A stretch of 7,053 nucleotides of DNA, taken from NCBI GenBank assembly GCA_003250235.1, contig QKGY01000285.1:1-7053 (forward strand). Direction: 5' to 3'. The notes below the pieces were generated by a model. The model was not told the DNA's origin, did not search any database, and was given only the letters and a program-made list of their open reading frames with translations. The translations under genes and the position numbers were made by a program. Below are positions 5,562 through 7,053 of this stretch, piece by piece. This stretch comes from Desulfuromonadaceae bacterium. Its GTDB lineage: Bacteria > Desulfobacterota > Desulfuromonadia > Desulfuromonadales > SZUA-540. Numbering within the stretch: the first letter of the stretch is position 1; every line of letters begins with the position of its first letter.

Positions 5562-6950
5562 ATGCAGCAACGAAGCAATGCAAAACCCCTCTCGGCCCTG
5601 CTCCTCGCCTTGATTTGCCTCATGGCTTTGCCTGCCTTTGCCATGGACCACTCGAAAATCATCACCGGCCCTTTCAAAGACGCCACAGACGTCACCAAAA
5701 AATGTCTGACCTGCCATGACGACGAAGCCCTTGACCTCATGAAAACCCCCCACTGGACCTGGGAGCGTCTGCAGAAAGTTGACGGCCGTGAAATTGCCGC
5801 CGGCAAAAAGAAAGGCTTCAACAACTTCTGTACCTCTACCGAAACCAACCGGGTTCACTGCAGCGAATGTCACATCAGCTACGGCTGGGCTGACGAAACT
5901 TTTGATTTCACCGACAAAACCAAGATCGACTGCCTTGCCTGCCATGACACCACCGGCACCTATCATAAAGACGGCGACAACTCCGGCTGGCCCACCGAGC
6001 ATGTGGACATCCTGGCTGTTGCCAAGAGCGTTGGCGAACCCAGCCGCGTCACCTGCGGCGCTTGCCACTTTGATGGCGGCGGCGGCGACGGCGTCAAGCA
6101 CGGCGACCTCGACTCCTCCCTCGAGTTCCCCGACCGCCACATCGACGTCCATATGTCCCCCGACGGCAACGACTTCCAGTGCCAGGCTTGCCACGTCACC
6201 GAGAAGCACCTGGTCAAAGGCGCTGCCATGGTCAGCTCTCCCGACGGCTTCAACGCTATCGGCTGCGAGCAGTGCCACGATGCAGCTCCCCACAAAGAGT
6301 CCCGTCTGAACAAACACGCTGCAACCGTAGCCTGCCAGACCTGCCACATCCCCTACTTTGCTAAAGAACTGCCGACCCAGATGGATTGGGACTGGTCCAC
6401 CGCTGGTCAGGACACCCCTCCGGGCAACGTCGATGGCAAAACCGTGAAATACAAGAAAACCGTCGGCACCCAGACCTGGGCAACCAATGTGGTTCCCACC
6501 TACGCCTGGTTCAACGGCAAATCCGAAGTGTATATGCGTGGCGACAAGATGGATCCCACCCAACCGACCCGCATGTCCTATCCTGAAGGCAGCATCAAGG
6601 ACAAAACCGCCAAGATCCATCCCTTCAAGGTTCACACGGGCAAACAGGTTTACGACACCAAGAACAACTACTTCATCACCAACCATATCTATGGCCCGAA
6701 TGGCTTCTGGTCGACCTTCGACTGGCAGCGCTCCATCAAGATCGGCATGGACGGCACAGGCCTGGCTTACAGCGGCTCCTACGGCTTTGCCCCCACCACC
6801 ATGTACTGGCGTATCGACCACATGGTATCTCCCAAAGAGGACGCCCTCAGCTGCCTCGACTGCCATGGCGACAACGGCCGCATGGACTGGAAAGCCCTTG
6901 GTTACAAAGGCGATCCTATGAGCAACCCCAAGTGGGCCAGAAACAAATAA
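5562..6950 (+). CDS. otr: Octaheme c-type cytochrome, tetrathionate reductase (OTR) family
   Basis: This is a 462-residue exported cytochrome that should work in the periplasm as a multi-electron reductase. The characterised Shewanella OTR reduces tetrathionate, and also nitrite and hydroxylamine, in vitro; the physiological substrate is uncertain. Residues 1-27 are a Sec signal (LSALLLALICLMALPAFA, cleavage likely before MDH). Eight CxxCH haem sites are visible: Cys48, 100, 124, 165, 207, 235, 258 and 431. The long gap before the eighth (262-431) contains conserved-looking aromatic segments such as TYAWFNGKSEVYMRGD and NHIYGPNGFW. FNNFC (86-90) before haem 2 and the CLACHDTTGTY block at haem 3 are recognisable OTR features. 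Lys136, in TYHK after haem 3, is a candidate for the unusual lysine haem ligand known in Shewanella OTR, but I could not align it. I chose ATG 5562 because GGAGGT lies 6 nt upstream and the signal peptide follows directly; an in-frame ATG at 5487 precedes the leader hairpin and lacks support. Codons are strongly C-ending, suggesting high expression. No quinol-oxidising partner is adjacent. Confidence 0.9.
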   Translation: MQQRSNAKPLSALLLALICLMALPAFAMDHSKIITGPFKDATDVTKKCLTCHDDEALDLMKTPHWTWERLQKVDGREIAAGKKKGFNNFCTSTETNRVHCSECHISYGWADETFDFTDKTKIDCLACHDTTGTYHKDGDNSGWPTEHVDILAVAKSVGEPSRVTCGACHFDGGGGDGVKHGDLDSSLEFPDRHIDVHMSPDGNDFQCQACHVTEKHLVKGAAMVSSPDGFNAIGCEQCHDAAPHKESRLNKHAATVACQTCHIPYFAKELPTQMDWDWSTAGQDTPPGNVDGKTVKYKKTVGTQTWATNVVPTYAWFNGKSEVYMRGDKMDPTQPTRMSYPEGSIKDKTAKIHPFKVHTGKQVYDTKNNYFITNHIYGPNGFWSTFDWQRSIKIGMDGTGLAYSGSYGFAPTTMYWRIDHMVSPKEDALSCLDCHGDNGRMDWKALGYKGDPMSNPKWARNK

Positions 6951-6967
6951 GCGTTAAACAAACGCTT
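6949..6967 (+). repeat. Hairpin at the cytochrome stop codon
   Basis: AAGCGTT (6949-6955) and AACGCTT (6961-6967) form a perfect 7-bp stem with a 5-nt loop, starting inside the TAA stop codon. It directly precedes the main terminator and may help stabilise the mRNA 3' end. No T-run follows. Confidence 0.45.
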
Positions 6968-6975
6968 GCTAGTTA

Positions 6976-7020
6976 AAACGAAAAGAGGCTGCTCCCTATC
7001 GGGGCAGCATCTTTTCGTTT
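6976..7020 (+). terminator. Strong, probably bidirectional terminator after the cytochrome gene
   Basis: AAACGAAAAGA (6976-6986) pairs with TCTTTTCGTTT (7010-7020). The stem continues, after one mismatch, with GCTGC/GCAGC (6988-6992 with 7004-7008) and, past a bulged T, CCC/GGG, around a TATC loop. A- and T-rich outer arms make it likely to work from both sides. The 33 bases after it (7021-7053) hold nothing I can identify. Confidence 0.85.
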
Positions 7021-7053
7021 AATTCGAAGAATCAAGCTCAACCAACGGATGAG

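Noticed and set aside
5511..6866. Long minus-strand open frame opposite the octaheme cytochrome
   Set aside because: It is Gly/Val/Ala-rich and is explained as the antisense of a gene with strongly C-ending codons; the plus strand has eight CxxCH motifs and a signal peptide.

Overview
The window holds five protein genes and one structured RNA gene from what looks like a chromosomal stretch of an anaerobic, Gram-negative, respiring bacterium. The octaheme c-type cytochrome with a Sec signal, the YcbB-type L,D-transpeptidase, the GC-rich C-ending codon use and the GAF-sensor gene fit the Desulfuromonadales/Geobacterales (former Deltaproteobacteria). That placement is an inference from gene content, not a phylogenetic result.

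Layout, left to right. (1) 1-215, minus strand: the 5' end of a GAF-domain sensory or regulatory protein that runs off the left edge. (2) 216-480: no convincing gene, but a patch of direct and inverted repeats (271-437) and a weak sigma-54-like promoter for the GAF gene. (3) 482-746, plus strand: a complete small-RNA unit with a sigma-70 promoter, a roughly 190-nt RNA that folds like 6S RNA (ssrS), and an intrinsic terminator. (4) 858-2033, plus: a TraB/PrgY-family membrane protein. (5) 2030-3694, minus: a secreted YcbB/LdtD-like L,D-transpeptidase, convergent with the TraB gene; the two stop codons share the palindrome CTAG. (6) 3871-5235, minus: an NAD(P)-dependent aldehyde dehydrogenase of the succinate-semialdehyde dehydrogenase type, with a promoter and a repeated operator-like motif upstream. 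(7) 5562-6950, plus: an exported octaheme cytochrome of the octaheme tetrathionate reductase (OTR) family, with a strong promoter, a structured leader and a strong terminator, so it appears to be a single-gene transcription unit.

The genes do not form one pathway. The window is a set of mostly single-gene units: a global transcription regulator RNA, an envelope-remodelling enzyme, a membrane protein of unknown role, a carbon-metabolism dehydrogenase and a periplasmic multiheme reductase. The aldehyde dehydrogenase and the cytochrome are divergent and share a 326-bp intergenic region carrying both promoters. The best second-look items are the 6S RNA, the 21-bp-spaced repeat at the dehydrogenase promoter, the structured cytochrome leader, and the unexplained repeat patch at 271-437. 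I did not see a mobile element, CRISPR array, tRNA or rRNA, or any clear new multi-gene system.
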